Source: an uncultured Burkholderiales bacterium
GTDB taxonomy: Bacteria; Pseudomonadota; Gammaproteobacteria; Burkholderiales; Burkholderiaceae_C
Assembly: GCA_903856995.1 (NCBI GenBank)
Contig: CAIODK010000173.1
Location: 1 to 24,577 of the forward strand
Length of the DNA stretch: 24,577 nucleotides
Reading direction: 5' to 3'
Program-made: the position numbers and the translations under genes
In this document: positions 23,146 to 24,577 of the stretch, piece after piece
Position numbering within the stretch: the stretch's first letter is position 1
Layout of the letters: every line of letters starts with the position of its first letter
The notes under the pieces: model-generated
The model's database searches: none
What the model was told of the DNA's origin: nothing
Seen by the model: the letters and a program-made list of their open reading frames with translations, nothing else

Positions 23146-24408
23146 TTAACCGCCGCGACGCATCATGTCGAAGAACTCGACGTTTGACTTGGTCGCCTTC
23201 ATGCTCTTCAAAACCATTTCCATGGATTCGATTTCGTCCATGTTGTACATGAACTGGCGCAGGATGCGGGTCTTTGACAAGATCTCGGGTGGCAGCAACA
23301 GCTCTTCGCGGCGTGTGCCGCTGCGGTTGAGTTGAATGGCTGGGAACACGCGCTTTTCGTACAAGCGGCGGTCGAGGTGAATTTCGCAGTTGCCCGTGCC
23401 TTTGAATTCTTCAAAAATCACTTCGTCCATGCGGCTGCCGGTGTCAACCAACGCAGTTGCGATGATGGTGAGTGAACCACCTTCTTCCACTTTGCGGGCC
23501 GCACCAAAGAAGCGCTTGGGGCGTTGCAAGGCGTTGGAGTCCACACCACCCGACAACACTTTGCCCGACGAGGGCACTACGTTGTTGTAGGCGCGGGCGA
23601 GGCGGGTGATGGAGTCAAGCAAGATGATCACATCTTTCTTCAGTTCCACCAAACGCTTGGCGCGTTCGATCACCATTTCAGCCACGTGCACGTGACGTGC
23701 AGCGGGTTCGTCAAAGGTGGATGCAATCACTTCGGCTTTGACCGAGCGCTGCATTTCAGTCACCTCTTCAGGGCGCTCGTCTACCAATAAAACCATCATG
23801 TGGCTGTCAGGGTAGTTGGCTGCAATGGAGTGGGCGATGTGCTGCATCATCACGGTCTTGCCGCTCTTGGGTGGCGCGACGATCAAGGCCCGTTGGCCTT
23901 TGCCGATGGGGGCAATGATGTCGATGATGCGGCCGGTGATGTTTTCATCACCCTTGGTCTCGCTCTCGAGCTTCATCTGTTCGCGAGGGAACAGTGGGGT
24001 CAAGTTCTCGAACATGACCTTGTGTTTGTTGTTTTCTGGCAGGTCGCCGTTGACTTGGTCGAGCTTGGTCAGTGCAAAGTAGCGTTCACCATCTTTGGGG
24101 ATACGCACTTCGCCTTCAATCATGTCGCCGGTGTGCAAGTTAAAACGGCGAACTTGGCTGGGGCTGATGTAGATGTCATCTGTTGACGCGGTGTAGCTGG
24201 TGTCGGGGCTACGCAAGAAGCCAAAGCCATCGGGCAAGATTTCCAATACGCCGTCGGCAAACACTTGTTCGCCGGCGCGGGCGCGCTTTTTGATGATGGC
24301 AAACATCAGCTCTTGCTTACGCATGCGGCCTGTGTTTTCGATTTCGAGTTCTTCGGCTTGTTTCAGCACTTCGGACACGTGCAGTGCCTTGAGTTCGTTC
24401 AGATGCAT
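23146..24408 (-). CDS. rho: Transcription termination factor Rho
   Basis: A 420-residue Rho, essentially collinear with the 419-residue E. coli protein. The N-terminal helix bundle and cold-shock-like RNA-binding domain (about 1-130) include DGFGFLRSP and DDIYISPSQVRRFNL. The ATPase core carries the Walker A motif APPKSGKT (Lys181, Lys184), catalytic Glu211 (LLVDERPEEV), Walker B ILLDSITRLARAYN (Asp265), the Q-loop SSGKVLSGGVDSNAL and the arginine finger Arg366. The R-loop FKGTGN (335-340) is intact. There is no inserted low-complexity domain, as is usual for proteobacteria. The protein is an RNA-dependent hexameric translocase that ends transcription. A toxin-antitoxin pair lies downstream after 80 bases. 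Confidence 0.98.
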   Translation of the reverse strand: MHLNELKALHVSEVLKQAEELEIENTGRMRKQELMFAIIKKRARAGEQVFADGVLEILPDGFGFLRSPDTSYTASTDDIYISPSQVRRFNLHTGDMIEGEVRIPKDGERYFALTKLDQVNGDLPENNKHKVMFENLTPLFPREQMKLESETKGDENITGRIIDIIAPIGKGQRALIVAPPKSGKTVMMQHIAHSIAANYPDSHMMVLLVDERPEEVTEMQRSVKAEVIASTFDEPAARHVHVAEMVIERAKRLVELKKDVIILLDSITRLARAYNNVVPSSGKVLSGGVDSNALQRPKRFFGAARKVEEGGSLTIIATALVDTGSRMDEVIFEEFKGTGNCEIHLDRRLYEKRVFPAIQLNRSGTRREELLLPPEILSKTRILRQFMYNMDEIESMEMVLKSMKATKSNVEFFDMMRRGG

Positions 24409-24470
24409 CTTGGGACTCCAGAGGGGAGTTCGTTAAAAAATTGGGGGGGAGGTCGGGGCGAGGTGTGAAA
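24409..24470 (-). promoter_or_regulatory. C-rich, G-poor leader of rho (rut-like)
   Basis: Counting 24411-24470 on the transcribed (minus-sense) strand gives 28 C and only 6 G in 60 bases, including an uninterrupted run of seven C (24443-24449). This composition is what Rho binds. E. coli rho is known to attenuate its own transcription in the leader, so the same autogenous control is likely here. Confidence 0.55.
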
Positions 24471-24483
24471 TACCTCTGGACCG

Positions 24484-24537
24484 GAGTTCAAGCCCTGATG
24501 GGGAGCCAAGCCGCCTGATGAGCAGCAAGGTGAACTC
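24484..24537 (-). repeat. Long-range inverted repeat upstream of rho
   Basis: GAGTTCA (24484-24490) and TGAACTC (24531-24537) are perfect complements enclosing about 40 bases, inside which CCC/GGG can form a small hairpin around TGAT. A shorter repeat, GAGGT/ACCTC, lies at 24460-24476. The region could fold as a branched leader RNA. Confidence 0.4.
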
Positions 24538-24555
24538 AGTTTTGATTATGACAGG

Positions 24556-24577
24556 AAAAAAGCCCGCAGATTGAAGA
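24556..24577 (-). terminator. 3' half of a terminator of the gene upstream of rho (cut by window edge)
   Basis: On the minus strand GCGGGC is followed by six T bases. The matching 5' arm would lie just beyond the window. In Burkholderiales the gene before rho is usually thioredoxin (trxA), which would fit, but no coding sequence of it is visible here. Confidence 0.4.

Overview
The window reads as a chromosomal segment of a betaproteobacterium of the order Burkholderiales, most likely the family Comamonadaceae (a Limnohabitans/Rhodoferax-like freshwater lineage is a guess). The basis is the style of Rho, LptF/LptG, PepA-HolC and MreB, the moderately GC-rich DNA, and the presence of both a fused and a split set of circularly permuted ATP-grasp and alpha-E proteins. 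I see no insertion sequence, prophage, CRISPR array, tRNA or rRNA. No stretch longer than 300 bases lacks a gene.

Left part (1-3729, all minus strand): the 5' end of a methionine-type aminotransferase, a CysB-family LysR regulator, a half-size sirohydrochlorin chelatase (CbiX type), and the LPS-export permease genes lptG and lptF. The first three genes share a sulfur/siroheme theme. Divergent from lptF, only 24 bases away, is pepA-holC (3754-5708, plus), an arrangement also known in enterobacteria. A periplasmic branched-chain amino acid binding protein follows, closed by a clear intrinsic terminator. A 63-codon gene of unknown function with a strong ribosome site and its own terminator comes next, then a solitary mreB gene (no mreC/mreD) behind a leader full of inverted repeats.

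Central part (8505-17016, all minus strand): a probable five-gene operon read in the order DUF2126 transglutaminase-like protein, ATP-grasp/alpha-E fusion, second transglutaminase-like protein, RidA-family protein, DUF1345 membrane protein. Across a 121-base divergent region lie, on the plus strand, a secreted surface-adhesin-E-like protein behind a near-consensus flagellar sigma-28 promoter, then comEC, then a stand-alone circularly permuted ATP-grasp protein and a stand-alone alpha-E protein (17138-22503). Together these two blocks hold the parts of the ATP-grasp/alpha-E/transglutaminase amidoligase system, whose substrate is, to my knowledge, not established. The fused ATP-grasp copy lacks several motifs that the stand-alone copy has.

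Right part (22511-24577, minus strand): a RelE-type toxin and Phd/YefM-type antitoxin pair with its own promoter, then rho. The rho leader is strongly C-rich and G-poor, as expected for autogenous Rho-dependent attenuation. The window ends in what looks like the terminator of the gene upstream of rho.
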